Below are positions 1-5,452 of a stretch of DNA of 7,004 nucleotides, piece by piece. Position 1 is the stretch's first letter, and each line of letters begins with the position of its first letter. The position numbers were made by a program, and so were the translations under genes. The DNA comes from Gammaproteobacteria bacterium (GTDB lineage Bacteria; Pseudomonadota; Gammaproteobacteria; Thiohalomonadales; Thiohalomonadaceae). The notes below the pieces were generated by a model. The model had not been told where the DNA came from and ran no database searches. It saw only the letters and a list, made by a program, of their open reading frames with translations. The DNA is taken from contig JAPHSO010000135.1 in assembly GCA_026193675.1 (NCBI GenBank), forward strand, positions 1 through 7,004. The letters are read 5' to 3'.

Positions 1-303
1 ATCTCCAATCCCCCATATGTCGAACCGGATAGCCACTATTTAGAGCTTGGAGATCTGGTATTTGAGCCAGATAGCGCCCTAATCGGAGCAGATGGCGACG
101 GTTTGGGCGATATTAGAGATATTGTTGCCCGTGCCCCTGAGCATCTATTGCATGCTGGTTGGCTGTTACTGGAGCATGGTGCAGAGCAGGGTGATGCTGT
201 TCGCAGTCTGCTTGAAAATGCCGGTTTTGATGCTGTTGAGACCAAAAAAGATCTGGCAGGACTCGATAGAGTGTCGCTGGGCTGTTTAGGGGAAAAGGGC
301 TAA
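1..303 (+). CDS. prmC: Peptide chain release factor N5-glutamine methyltransferase PrmC (3' part)
   Basis: This is the C-terminal 100 residues of PrmC (HemK), the SAM-dependent enzyme that methylates the glutamine of the GGQ motif in release factors RF1 and RF2 in the cytoplasm. The reading frame is open from base 1. The catalytic NPPY motif is at codons 3-6 (bases 7-18) and is followed by the family pattern VEPDSHY, then FEPDSALIGADGDGL, and a C-terminal strand LAGLDRVSLGCL. About 97 residues follow the motif asparagine, which fits a normal full-length C-terminus, so the gene is cut only by the window edge. In many Gammaproteobacteria prfA lies upstream and moeB lies just downstream; here moeB follows after one small gene. 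The stop is TAA at 301-303. The family call is firm. Confidence 0.95.
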   Translation: MSNPPYVEPDSHYLELGDLVFEPDSALIGADGDGLGDIRDIVARAPEHLLHAGWLLLEHGAEQGDAVRSLLENAGFDAVETKKDLAGLDRVSLGCLGEKG

Positions 304-316
304 ATTCATCCCTTTT
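293..316 (+). terminator. Weak hairpin at the prmC stop, possible terminator
   Basis: An inverted repeat AAAAGGG (293-299) / CCCTTTT (310-316) with a 10-base loop spans the prmC stop codon. It has the A-tract, stem and T-tract form of a bidirectional terminator. However, only three pairs are G:C and the T-run is four bases within the stem itself. Termination here would be partial at best. Confidence 0.3.
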
Positions 317-343
317 AGTTCAACGGATTGACACCCTGAATAG

Positions 344-371
344 TTGACCATTCATCAATACAATCTAGTAT
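344..371 (+). promoter_or_regulatory. Possible sigma-70 promoter upstream of the HMA-like gene
   Basis: TTGACC (344-349) is followed after 16 bases by TAGTAT (366-371), which matches the -10 consensus at four of six positions. A perfect TTGACA also occurs at 328-333 and TACAAT at 359-364, but these two are not properly spaced with each other. If 344-371 is used, transcription would start near 378, which would favour the downstream ATG at 405 for the next gene. Confidence 0.3.
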
Positions 372-377
372 GTAGGT

Positions 378-782
378 ATGGTTGATGGAGAAAATCAGTT
401 AAAAATGAGGGAGATTTGCTTCTGCCCACTCCATCCGGATCTGGCTCAGGCCCATTCGGCAGGCCTGCTTTTGAGCGGAATTGATGGTGTTGATTCACTT
501 CGGCTCATCTCTGAGCATATGCTGCATATTCACTATGATGTGCGGATCATCTCATTACAGATGATAGAGGAGGGGTTGGTTGAGCTCGGTTACCATCTTG
601 ATAACTCTTTGTTGTTGCGTCTGAAACGCTCTCTCTTTTACTACACCGAAGAGATCGAGCGGGATAACCTGGGTGTTAATGCCTCTTCAGGTGTGACCCC
701 ACAGCTATTTATTCAGCGTTACCAGAAGATTCAGCACGGTTGTCGGGATCAGCGTCCTCAATATTGGCGCAACTATCTGTAA
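378..782 (+). CDS. Conserved hypothetical protein, HMA-like (ferredoxin-fold) pattern
   Basis: A 134-residue soluble protein with no signal peptide or membrane segment. Residues about 28-75 follow a beta-alpha-beta-beta-alpha-beta rhythm like the heavy-metal-associated fold: LLLSGIDGVDSLRLI, then HIHYDVRIISLQMIEEGLVELGY. The metal-binding CxxC of true HMA domains is absent; the only nearby cysteines are C14 and C16 in REICFCPLHP. The C-terminal half is basic and aromatic (LKRSLFYYTEEIERDNLG and a QRYQKIQHG segment). I recall similar proteins in sulfur-oxidising Gammaproteobacteria without an assigned function; this was not searched. The start is uncertain: ATG 378 has no good ribosome site, while ATG 405 (residue 10) has GGAG at 387-390, which is rather far away. 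The gene sits between prmC and moeB, where another gene is not always found. Confidence 0.75.
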   Translation: MVDGENQLKMREICFCPLHPDLAQAHSAGLLLSGIDGVDSLRLISEHMLHIHYDVRIISLQMIEEGLVELGYHLDNSLLLRLKRSLFYYTEEIERDNLGVNASSGVTPQLFIQRYQKIQHGCRDQRPQYWRNYL

Positions 783-858
783 CTGTTAAGCATATATCTA
801 AAAATAATCTTCCAATAGGTATTGCGCCAGTAGATGGGGTTACATACGATCATCGCCT

Positions 859-1602
859 ATGAATGATGAGCAACTGCTGCGCTATAGCCGCCAGATCCTA
901 TTACCCCATGTCGATGTCGCAGGTCAGCAAAAGCTGAATAGTGCTCGTGTTTTAATCATTGGTATGGGGGGACTCGGTTCTCCTGTAGCGACCTATCTGG
1001 CAGCGGCTGGTGTGGGTGAGTTGGTATTGGTCGATTTTGATACCGTTGACCTGTCAAATCTGCAACGCCAAATCATTCATGCGACCAGCAATGTGGGTGA
1101 GCCGAAGGTTGACTCTGCCCGTGCCAGAATTGCCGATATCAATCCCGAAGTGAAGGTTGAGACTATCTCGACCAAACTGGCGGGTGAGGCGCTCACTTTA
1201 GAGGTTGAGAAGGCGAACATCGTTGTCGACTGTACCGATAACTTTGAGGCCCGTTTTGAACTCAACAGGGCCTGTGTGAGAGCAGGAACCCCCCTGGTAT
1301 CGGGAGCCGCAATCCGCTTTGAAGGGCAGGTGACTGTCTTTAATAACGATGGCAATTCGCCCTGTTATCGCTGCCTCTACCGGGATGAAGGTGAAGAGGA
1401 GCTGCGCTGTAGTGAGAATGGTATCCTTGCGCCGGTGGTTGGTGTGATCGGCACCCTGCAGGCGACAGAGGTGCTAAAGACGATTATGGGAATTGGTGAG
1501 ACCCTTAATGGTCGCCTGATGATTTTTGATGGACTGATGATGGAGTGGCGTACGATGAAGTTGCGGCGCGATCCGGATTGTCCAGTCTGTAGTCGTAAAT
1601 AG
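859..1602 (+). CDS. moeB: Molybdopterin-synthase adenylyltransferase MoeB / ThiF-HesA family
   Basis: A 247-residue E1-like enzyme of full family length. It uses ATP to adenylylate the C-terminal glycine of a small ubiquitin-fold sulfur carrier (MoaD in molybdopterin synthesis, ThiS in thiamine synthesis) in the cytoplasm. Visible features are the N-terminal LLRYSRQILLP signature, the nucleotide-binding GMGGLGS at residues 35-41, the VDFDTVDLSNLQRQI segment around 58-73, the catalytic DCTDNF with D127 as the expected magnesium/ATP aspartate, and a zinc site of two CxxC pairs (C169/C172 and C241/C244). C184 in the RCSENG segment lies where ThiF carries its reactive cysteine, but MoeB also has a cysteine there, so it does not separate the two. 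Context favours moeB because it lies close to prmC, as in E. coli relatives. The start ATG 859 fits the family N-terminus although no strong ribosome site precedes it. Confidence 0.92.
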   Translation: MNDEQLLRYSRQILLPHVDVAGQQKLNSARVLIIGMGGLGSPVATYLAAAGVGELVLVDFDTVDLSNLQRQIIHATSNVGEPKVDSARARIADINPEVKVETISTKLAGEALTLEVEKANIVVDCTDNFEARFELNRACVRAGTPLVSGAAIRFEGQVTVFNNDGNSPCYRCLYRDEGEEELRCSENGILAPVVGVIGTLQATEVLKTIMGIGETLNGRLMIFDGLMMEWRTMKLRRDPDCPVCSRK

Positions 1603-1614
1603 TTTGTAAGATTC

Positions 1615-1628
1615 AAAATTTAAATTTT
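1615..1628. repeat. Perfect 14-bp AT palindrome between moeB and the PC4-like gene
   Basis: AAAATTTAAATTTT is its own reverse complement and lies 12 bases after the moeB stop, just before the ribosome site of the next gene. It could be an AT-rich promoter element or protein site. AT-only palindromes also arise by chance, so no function is claimed. Confidence 0.35.
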
Positions 1629-1644
1629 ATTTTAGGAGAGGCTT

Positions 1645-1929
1645 GTGGCTGAAACGGTTGAAGAACTAACGGTTCAATATGAAGAAGATGGTCAAATTAC
1701 GGTAAAAGAGCTGGATAAGAAGGTGCTCACCAAAGGGGCATGGTCAACCATCATCTATCGCTATCAGGACTGGAATCGCACCAAAGAGGAGTATGGTCCT
1801 GATAAATATACAATCCGTCGTTACCAGAAGCGCAACGGTGAATATATGCCCAAGTCAAAATTTAACATATCGAGTCGTGATCAGGCTAAAAGCATCATAG
1901 AGGCGTTGCAAGAGTGGACAGAGGAGTAG
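1645..1929 (+). CDS. Small conserved protein with PC4-like C-terminal half
   Basis: A 94-residue, highly charged soluble protein. The start is GTG 1645, supported by AGGAG at 1634-1638, six bases upstream. The N-terminus is acidic (EELTVQYEEDGQ). The second half, residues about 54-92, has basic, aromatic strands (KYTIRRYQKRNGEY, then KSKFNISS) followed by a helix (RDQAKSIIEALQEW). That strand-strand-strand-helix order and the final helix resemble the PC4/YdbC fold, which binds single-stranded DNA or RNA as a dimer. I infer a nucleic-acid-binding role; PC4 membership should be tested by profile search. A strong terminator follows 27 bases after the stop. It may be transcribed with moeB, 42 bases upstream, but I see no functional link. 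Confidence 0.8.
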   Translation: MAETVEELTVQYEEDGQITVKELDKKVLTKGAWSTIIYRYQDWNRTKEEYGPDKYTIRRYQKRNGEYMPKSKFNISSRDQAKSIIEALQEWTEE

Positions 1930-1956
1930 CGAGCACAATGCTAACTATCTGAATTA

Positions 1957-1979
1957 GGGGGCATTTTGTCCCCTTTTTT
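1957..1979 (+). terminator. Rho-independent terminator
   Basis: GGGGGC (1957-1962) pairs with GTCCCC (1968-1973), including one G:T pair, around a five-base loop. It is followed at once by six T residues (1974-1979), then ATTT. It lies 27 bases after the stop of the PC4-like gene and separates the prmC-moeB block from the next operon. Confidence 0.88.
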
Positions 1980-2002
1980 ATTTCTGATCAGTCCATTTTG
2001 CA

Positions 2003-2030
2003 TTGGTTCTATTTTGGTTTATTCTTAATA
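2003..2030 (+). promoter_or_regulatory. AT-rich probable promoter region of the four-gene operon
   Basis: Between the terminator and the next gene lies an AT-rich stretch with TTGGTT (2003-2008) and, after 16 bases, TTAATA (2025-2030). Further TTGGTT copies at 2014-2019 and 2045-2050 give alternative spacings, and a near-tandem ATTACTT occurs at 2032-2045. A promoter must be in this gap because a terminator precedes it, but the exact boxes are uncertain. Confidence 0.35.
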
Positions 2031-2105
2031 CATTACTTAATTACTTGGTTAATGGTCTAGATGTGAAATAGAGATTCATGAAACAGCTCAATTGGGGGAG
2101 TTAAC

Positions 2106-2534
2106 ATGGCACAACTAATAGCGATTGCACTGGCAGCACGCCAACTGGGGATCAGTCGTCATGATGTGCAAAAACTTGTGCTGAACGGTGATCTGGAATC
2201 ATATAACGGTGCTGTCGATTTTGATGAACTGAGCTGCCGTTTTCCCCAACTGCGTCTGCAGGATTCTCTGGCCAATGAGCGGGTCAAACTGATAAAGGCG
2301 ACCGCTTTTGGTCGTCGTGTTGGTCAGGCTGTCGCCCCCGATACCGATGAGCTTGAGACACGTCTGCATAAGCGTGAGACGGATCTGGCGATTAATCGGG
2401 CCAGAGCACAACACTATCAAAAACTGTTTAAAGAGTTTCTTGGCCATCTTGGAAGCCTGCAGGATGATGCAACGGCTGAGCAGAAGGCGTTAATCTCAGA
2501 GCTGAATCGCTGGATTATGGAGCGGATGGAATAG
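2106..2534 (+). CDS. Hypothetical protein with HTH-like N-terminus and charged helical C-terminus
   Basis: A 142-residue soluble protein. Its start ATG 2106 has a good ribosome site (GGGGGAG, 2094-2100). Residues about 5-30, IALAARQLGISRHDVQKLV followed by LNGDL, look like the first helices of a MerR/excisionase-type winged helix-turn-helix, and the FDELSCRFPQ segment continues that theme. Residues about 80-140 are strongly charged and predicted helical (ELETRLHKRETDLAINRARA and onward), consistent with a coiled coil that could mediate dimerisation. It stops two bases before the start of the ferredoxin-reductase fusion, so the two are almost certainly co-translated. It may be a regulator or a partner protein of that redox protein. 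I do not recognise a named family and claim no DNA target. Confidence 0.78.
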   Translation: MAQLIAIALAARQLGISRHDVQKLVLNGDLESYNGAVDFDELSCRFPQLRLQDSLANERVKLIKATAFGRRVGQAVAPDTDELETRLHKRETDLAINRARAQHYQKLFKEFLGHLGSLQDDATAEQKALISELNRWIMERME

Positions 2535-2536
2535 TT

Positions 2537-3559
2537 ATGGGATTCCAGGTCACCATTGAGCCGAGTGGACACCACTTTGAGAACCAGGAGGGTGAAACAC
2601 TACTGGAGTCAGCACTACGTTCAGGTATCGCCATAGCCTATCACTGCTCTAGTGGCAGTTGTGGTGAGTGTTACGGGCGCCTGCTTGAGGGTAAGTTGGG
2701 TGACAGAAAGTTTCATGATTACCGGTTCACTGAACAGCAAAAAGGTGATGGGGCATTTCTACTGTGTCGCAATCGAGCCGCCTCTGACCTGGTGATTAGC
2801 GCCAATGAACTTGATGATCCGAGCTCCATTCCATTACAGAATATTGAGACCAAAGTTTATAAAATTGATGAGGCAAATGGGGAGTATCTGATTCTGCAGT
2901 TGCGGACGCCTCGCAGTCGTACGCTGCAATTTTTTGCAGGCCAGACTGTAAAGCTCTCAATTCCAGGTGTCGATAGTTATTCAATTGCTGTTGCGAGCTG
3001 TCCATGTAATGGAATGTTTCTTCAGTTTCATATCAACCGAAACCATCCCCATCCATTGGTGAGACAGTTGATTGAGAAAGGGAAGGGGATCGGAAATATC
3101 GTTGTGGAAGGCCCCTTTGGCGAGCACACCCTCAATGTTCAATACGAGAGACCACTCATATTTATTGCCAAGGATAGTGAATTTGGAGCAATCAAAAGCC
3201 TTATTGAACAGGTGATCAATCTTGAACTTCCACAACCGGTTCGCCTCTTCTGGATAGCCAGTGATGATGAGCACCACTATATGGAGAACTATTGTCGCTC
3301 ATGGTGTGAGCAGTTAGATGATTATCATTTCAGGGGAATCAAACAGGAAAAGGGGGAGGCGATTGAAGATATGCTTGAAAAAATATGTGCCACACTCGAC
3401 CCCAGCGGCGTCGATTACAGTCAAAGTGACACCTATATCGCTGCCCCGTTTCAAGATCTATATCGGATGCAGGCATGGTGGAAAAGCCATGCTGAGAGCC
3501 AAAATATCTATCTGATGACAGAAAATCGTGATCGCTACGCCAATAAAACCGACAGCTGA
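2537..3559 (+). CDS. [2Fe-2S] ferredoxin / ferredoxin-reductase-like fusion with degenerate flavin and NAD motifs
   Basis: A 340-residue protein. Residues 1-90 form a plant-type [2Fe-2S] ferredoxin domain with ligands C37, C42, C45 and C77 (HCSSGSCGECYG, then FLLCRNR). Residues about 102-200 match the FAD-binding barrel of ferredoxin-NADP reductases, and 205-330 match the nucleotide-binding domain. This layout is that of the reductase components of oxygenases and of CDP-6-deoxyglucoseen reductase (AscD/MmoC-like). Two motifs are altered. The RxYS flavin motif reads DSYS (146-149), so the arginine that contacts the FAD phosphate is missing. The usual GTGxxP nucleotide loop reads AKDSEFGAIK (211-220). 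The usual CGPxxM near the C-terminus reads YIAAPFQDLYRM. NAD(P)H use is therefore doubtful. It may accept electrons from another donor or have a structural role. No oxygenase gene is nearby. It is cytoplasmic or peripheral to the membrane. Confidence 0.88.
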   Translation: MGFQVTIEPSGHHFENQEGETLLESALRSGIAIAYHCSSGSCGECYGRLLEGKLGDRKFHDYRFTEQQKGDGAFLLCRNRAASDLVISANELDDPSSIPLQNIETKVYKIDEANGEYLILQLRTPRSRTLQFFAGQTVKLSIPGVDSYSIAVASCPCNGMFLQFHINRNHPHPLVRQLIEKGKGIGNIVVEGPFGEHTLNVQYERPLIFIAKDSEFGAIKSLIEQVINLELPQPVRLFWIASDDEHHYMENYCRSWCEQLDDYHFRGIKQEKGEAIEDMLEKICATLDPSGVDYSQSDTYIAAPFQDLYRMQAWWKSHAESQNIYLMTENRDRYANKTDS

Positions 3560-3602
3560 TTTGTGGTAACGTAGCGTCCATATAATAAATAGAGGGAGTC
3601 AA

Positions 3603-3824
3603 ATGCTCGATCCAATTTTAATTAATGTGCTCTACGCAATGATGGGCGGTTTTTTAACGCTCTTTTTCATGTGGTTGGGCTGTAAAATTTTTAATCACAT
3701 GGTCTGCTTCAATATCAGTGAAGAGCTAAGTAAGGGCAATATCGCTGTGGGACTGATGATTATGGGAATCTTTATCGGCATCGGTGTGGCCAATGGGCTG
3801 GTGATCGGTCTCGGACTGAACTGA
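3603..3824 (+). CDS. DUF350 family small inner-membrane protein
   Basis: A 73-residue membrane protein with two hydrophobic helices, at about residues 8-30 and 47-70, joined by a short polar loop. The loop and second helix read FNISEELSKGNIAVG and then a glycine-rich GIFIGIGVANG stretch, which is the typical DUF350 pattern. The start ATG 3603 has a strong ribosome site (AGGGAG, 3593-3598). The family's function is unknown; members often occur as tandem repeats of this unit, and this is a single-unit form. The stop overlaps the ATG of the lytic transglycosylase by one base (TGATG, 3822-3826), implying translational coupling and a possible shared envelope role. Confidence 0.88.
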   Translation: MLDPILINVLYAMMGGFLTLFFMWLGCKIFNHMVCFNISEELSKGNIAVGLMIMGIFIGIGVANGLVIGLGLN

Positions 3825-4429
3825 TGCCAAAGGGTTGGGGCCTCATTCTAATTGTTGCGCTCTGGAGTTCCAGTCCGCTTGCAGAAGATCTTGATGTCGA
3901 TTCCGATAGCTGGACCAGAGAGTATGATCCCATTTTTAAAAAATATACCAAGCGCTATTTCGGCCCATTCTTCGACTGGCGCTGGTTTAAGTCACAGGCG
4001 ATTGCCGAATCAAGACTCGATCCCAACGTGACCAGTGATCGGGGTGCTATAGGATTGATGCAACTGCTGCCCACCACCTTTGCTGAAATTCGTAGCCTCA
4101 ATCCACACTTCACAGCGATCGATACCCCTCGCTGGAATATCGCTGCCGGCATCTATTACGATCGTTATCTCTATCGTAAGTGGGAAGTCCCCTCTGAGAA
4201 GGAGCGCCTGTTTTACGCCTTTGCCAGTTACAACGCAGGATATTCACGTCTACTGCGCACGATGAAGCGTCACAAACTGAAAGAGTCGACTTGGGATGAT
4301 GTGAAAAAACGCCTACCAGGGCAGACCCGACACTATGTCAAAACGATTCGTAGTTTAATGAGTGACAAAAAGCACGAAAAACGCAGGATGCGAGGCATAT
4401 CGAAGCTGCTGTTAAGTCAAAATAGTTGA
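3824..4429 (+). CDS. Secreted lytic transglycosylase, SLT/MltF-like
   Basis: A 201-residue periplasmic murein-degrading enzyme. It would cleave the MurNAc-GlcNAc bond with formation of a 1,6-anhydro product. Residues 1-20 look like a signal peptide (KGWGLILIVALW, with probable cleavage after SPLA at 20). There is no lipobox cysteine, so it should be soluble. The catalytic glutamate is E62 in AIAESRLDP. The family landmarks GAIGLMQLLP (74-83), NIAAGIYY (105-112), FASYNAG (133-139) and RHYVKTI (169-175) are all present and correct, so it should be active. The C-terminus is short and basic (DKKHEKRRMR). It lacks the large N-terminal substrate-binding domain of full MltF and is a single-domain form. 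It is translated with the DUF350 gene upstream and is the last gene of the operon. Confidence 0.93.
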   Translation: MPKGWGLILIVALWSSSPLAEDLDVDSDSWTREYDPIFKKYTKRYFGPFFDWRWFKSQAIAESRLDPNVTSDRGAIGLMQLLPTTFAEIRSLNPHFTAIDTPRWNIAAGIYYDRYLYRKWEVPSEKERLFYAFASYNAGYSRLLRTMKRHKLKESTWDDVKKRLPGQTRHYVKTIRSLMSDKKHEKRRMRGISKLLLSQNS

Positions 4430-4430
4430 G

Positions 4431-4455
4431 TGTCCGCTAACACCTGTAGTGGACA
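4431..4455. repeat. Inverted repeat directly after the operon
   Basis: TGTCCGCTA (4431-4439) pairs with TAGTGGACA (4447-4455), nine pairs with one G:T, around a seven-base loop. It starts two bases after the lytic transglycosylase stop. There is no T-run, so it is not a standard intrinsic terminator, though it could slow or protect the 3' end of the operon transcript. Confidence 0.6.
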
Positions 4456-4655
4456 TGAGATTGTATTATGACTAACCGCCGATTTCGGCCAGTGGCGGAC
4501 TTAGATTAAAACAGGCTACTATGACCGCTGCACTCCTCATAGCAGACGTAACAGAGATGTGAGTCGCTGATTAGGTTGGTTTGGGGCCACCAGGGTCGCC
4601 TTCCACCCTGTAGCGGACATAAGGAGATAATAAAGGGTTCCGATTTTGTCAATTT

Positions 4656-4661
4656 TATAAT
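4656..4661 (+). promoter_or_regulatory. Possible -10 box for the SpoIIAA-like gene
   Basis: A perfect TATAAT lies 97 bases upstream of the GTG start at 4758, in AT-rich sequence. No good -35 box is seen 16-18 bases further upstream, so the call rests on the -10 alone. Confidence 0.3.
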
Positions 4662-4704
4662 GAGATCCCATTCAGCTAACGTCCAAGTATTAAAAGGTAT
4701 TATT

Positions 4705-4767
4705 ATGATCCTATTAGAAAACACTGATTTAGAAAAAAGATTGATGGAGTATATAAGGTGCCATTAA
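4705..4767 (+). other. Possible 20-codon leader ORF overlapping the next gene
   Basis: ATG 4705 follows AAAAGG (4692-4697) by seven bases and opens a 20-codon frame ending at TAA 4765-4767, ten bases inside the next gene, which begins at GTG 4758. The overlap could couple translation. The peptide is ordinary and unrecognised, so it may be chance; the better-placed ribosome site is the main argument for it. Confidence 0.25.
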
Positions 4768-5171
4768 AAAATGAGTACTTAAAAACGGGGATTATTATAT
4801 GGCATTGGGGTGTTGTGACTGGCGATGAACTGATTTCCAGTAATCGTGAAATATACAATCACAAGTTTGAAAATGGATGCAAGTTTCAACTGGCGGAACT
4901 GTCAAAGGTTACAGATTTCTCACTTACGACAAAAGATATAAAAGCATTAGCTAATATGGACCAATCCTTAACAACAGAACAGCCGCAGGTAGGAGTTGTT
5001 GTCGCACAAAGTGATTACATCTTCGGAATGTCTCGTATGTGGAGCATGTTGGCTGAAACAGAGACGTTTAAAACCCATGTTGTGAGAACAATAGATGATG
5101 CGCTAGATTACCTACGAGAAAATGGAATCGATATTGAAAAGCCTGAATTTCCTCAGGCTGAACTACGATGA
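4758..5171 (+). CDS. SpoIIAA/STAS-like small cytoplasmic protein
   Basis: A 137-residue soluble protein. The start is GTG 4758, giving MPLKNEYLKTGIIIWHWG, with GGAG at 4746-4749 eight bases upstream. The pattern matches, from memory, a family of about 120-140 residues in Gammaproteobacteria with a SpoIIAA/STAS-like fold: an N-terminal strand followed by WGVVTGDEL, a middle FQLAELSKVTDFSLTTKDI, a strand VGVVVAQSDYIFGMSRMW (77-94), and a final helix RTIDDALDYLREN. The family's role is not established; related folds bind anti-sigma-type or lipid partners. The codons are rich in A and T (many AAA, ATA, TTA) compared with moeB or prmC, and repeats lie on both sides, so recent acquisition is plausible. 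It appears to be transcribed alone. Confidence 0.8.
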   Translation: MPLKNEYLKTGIIIWHWGVVTGDELISSNREIYNHKFENGCKFQLAELSKVTDFSLTTKDIKALANMDQSLTTEQPQVGVVVAQSDYIFGMSRMWSMLAETETFKTHVVRTIDDALDYLRENGIDIEKPEFPQAELR

Positions 5172-5228
5172 TTATTTGAGAGAGCAATAGTCTTAACACA
5201 GTAATTAGTATCAAAAGATTATTGAATA

Positions 5229-5311
5229 GTCCGCTTCTGGCTATGAAGAGACTAAACACCCAGGTGGTCGCGTTTCAACTCTCTAAGGTCTCTTGTTAGC
5301 CAGTAACAGAC
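5229..5311. repeat. Long imperfect inverted repeat, 24-base arms
   Basis: Arms 5229-5252 and 5288-5311 pair at 19 of 24 positions around a 35-base loop. The best-paired cores are GGCTA / TAGCC and AGAGAC / GTCTCT. The outer ends carry GTCCGC and CAGAC, which links it to the GCGGAC repeats at 4431-4620: GCCAGTAACAGACATA (5299-5314) matches GCCAGTGGCGGACTTA (4488-4503) at 12 of 16 positions. Confidence 0.6.
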
Positions 5312-5342
5312 ATATGCTTATGTTGAATACAAAATACAAATC

Positions 5343-5380
5343 AGAGAACAATTAATCTAATATTGTGGAAATTGTTCTCT
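5343..5380. repeat. Perfect 11-bp inverted repeat
   Basis: AGAGAACAATT (5343-5353) and AATTGTTCTCT (5370-5380) are exact reverse complements separated by 16 bases. TTCCCC and then a short T-run follow. It could be an operator or a transcript-end hairpin for the SpoIIAA-like gene 170 bases upstream, but the T-run is too far away for a clean terminator. Confidence 0.6.
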
Positions 5381-5430
5381 TCCCCAGTTTTTATTAATCG
5401 CTAAGTGAACGTTAACCCATCAATAACCTG

Positions 5431-5452
5431 TAGTTTTTATGGGAAGTAACTA
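5431..5452. repeat. 22-bp direct repeat, left copy
   Basis: This copy begins TAGTTTTTATGGG and ends AAGTAACTA, and is identical over 22 bases to 6300-6321. Its ends, TAGTT and AACTA, are themselves inverted. The two copies bracket the transposase element. At 22 bases it is longer than ordinary target duplications, and Y1 transposases do not normally make them. Confidence 0.8.

Larger units (their letters stand above)
4430..4757. other. Non-coding stretch with degenerate GCGGAC repeats
   Basis: No convincing gene lies in these 328 bases. The stretch holds four loosely related units, each with CCGC-like and GGAC-like ends: 4431-4456, 4473-4503, 4521-4550 and 4594-4620. The strongest are the 9-bp stem TGTCCGCTA / TAGTGGACA (4431-4455) and CCGCC / GGCGG (4476-4498). 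CACCTGTAGTGGACAT (4441-4456) recurs as CACCCTGTAGCGGACAT (4604-4620). A separate hairpin CAGGGT / ACCCTG lies at 4591-4610. AAGGAG at 4621-4625 (with the preceding A-rich context) resembles a ribosome site with no start codon after it. By eye, the last 130 bases are AT-rich and hold the promoter of the next gene. Confidence 0.6.

Noticed and set aside
1077..1355. Minus-strand open frame of 92 codons
   Set aside because: It is antisense to moeB, which is full length with all its catalytic motifs.
2981..3277. Minus-strand open frame of 98 codons
   Set aside because: It lies wholly within the ferredoxin-reductase fusion, whose plus-strand frame has clear domain motifs.
3558..3586. Promoter before the DUF350 gene based on TATAAT at 3581-3586
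   Set aside because: The -35 region is poor, and transcription would begin inside the ribosome site of the gene, so it is unlikely to serve it.
4431..4503. Integron attC recombination site
   Set aside because: The inverted structure and nearby GCTAAC suggested attC, but the required RYYYAAC and GTTRRRY core boxes are not present in the right positions.
4431..4620. CRISPR array
   Set aside because: The units are too divergent, unevenly spaced and self-complementary. No cas gene is present in the window.
4576..4704. Plus-strand open frame upstream of ATG 4705
   Set aside because: The N-terminal part reads through the hairpin CAGGGT/ACCCTG and the GCGGAC unit, and lacks a ribosome site. Only the last 20 codons have a credible start.
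4506..4724. Minus-strand open frame of 72 codons in the gap before the SpoIIAA-like gene
   Set aside because: It has no recognisable domain, lies across the degenerate repeats and the promoter region, and its composition is not coding-like.
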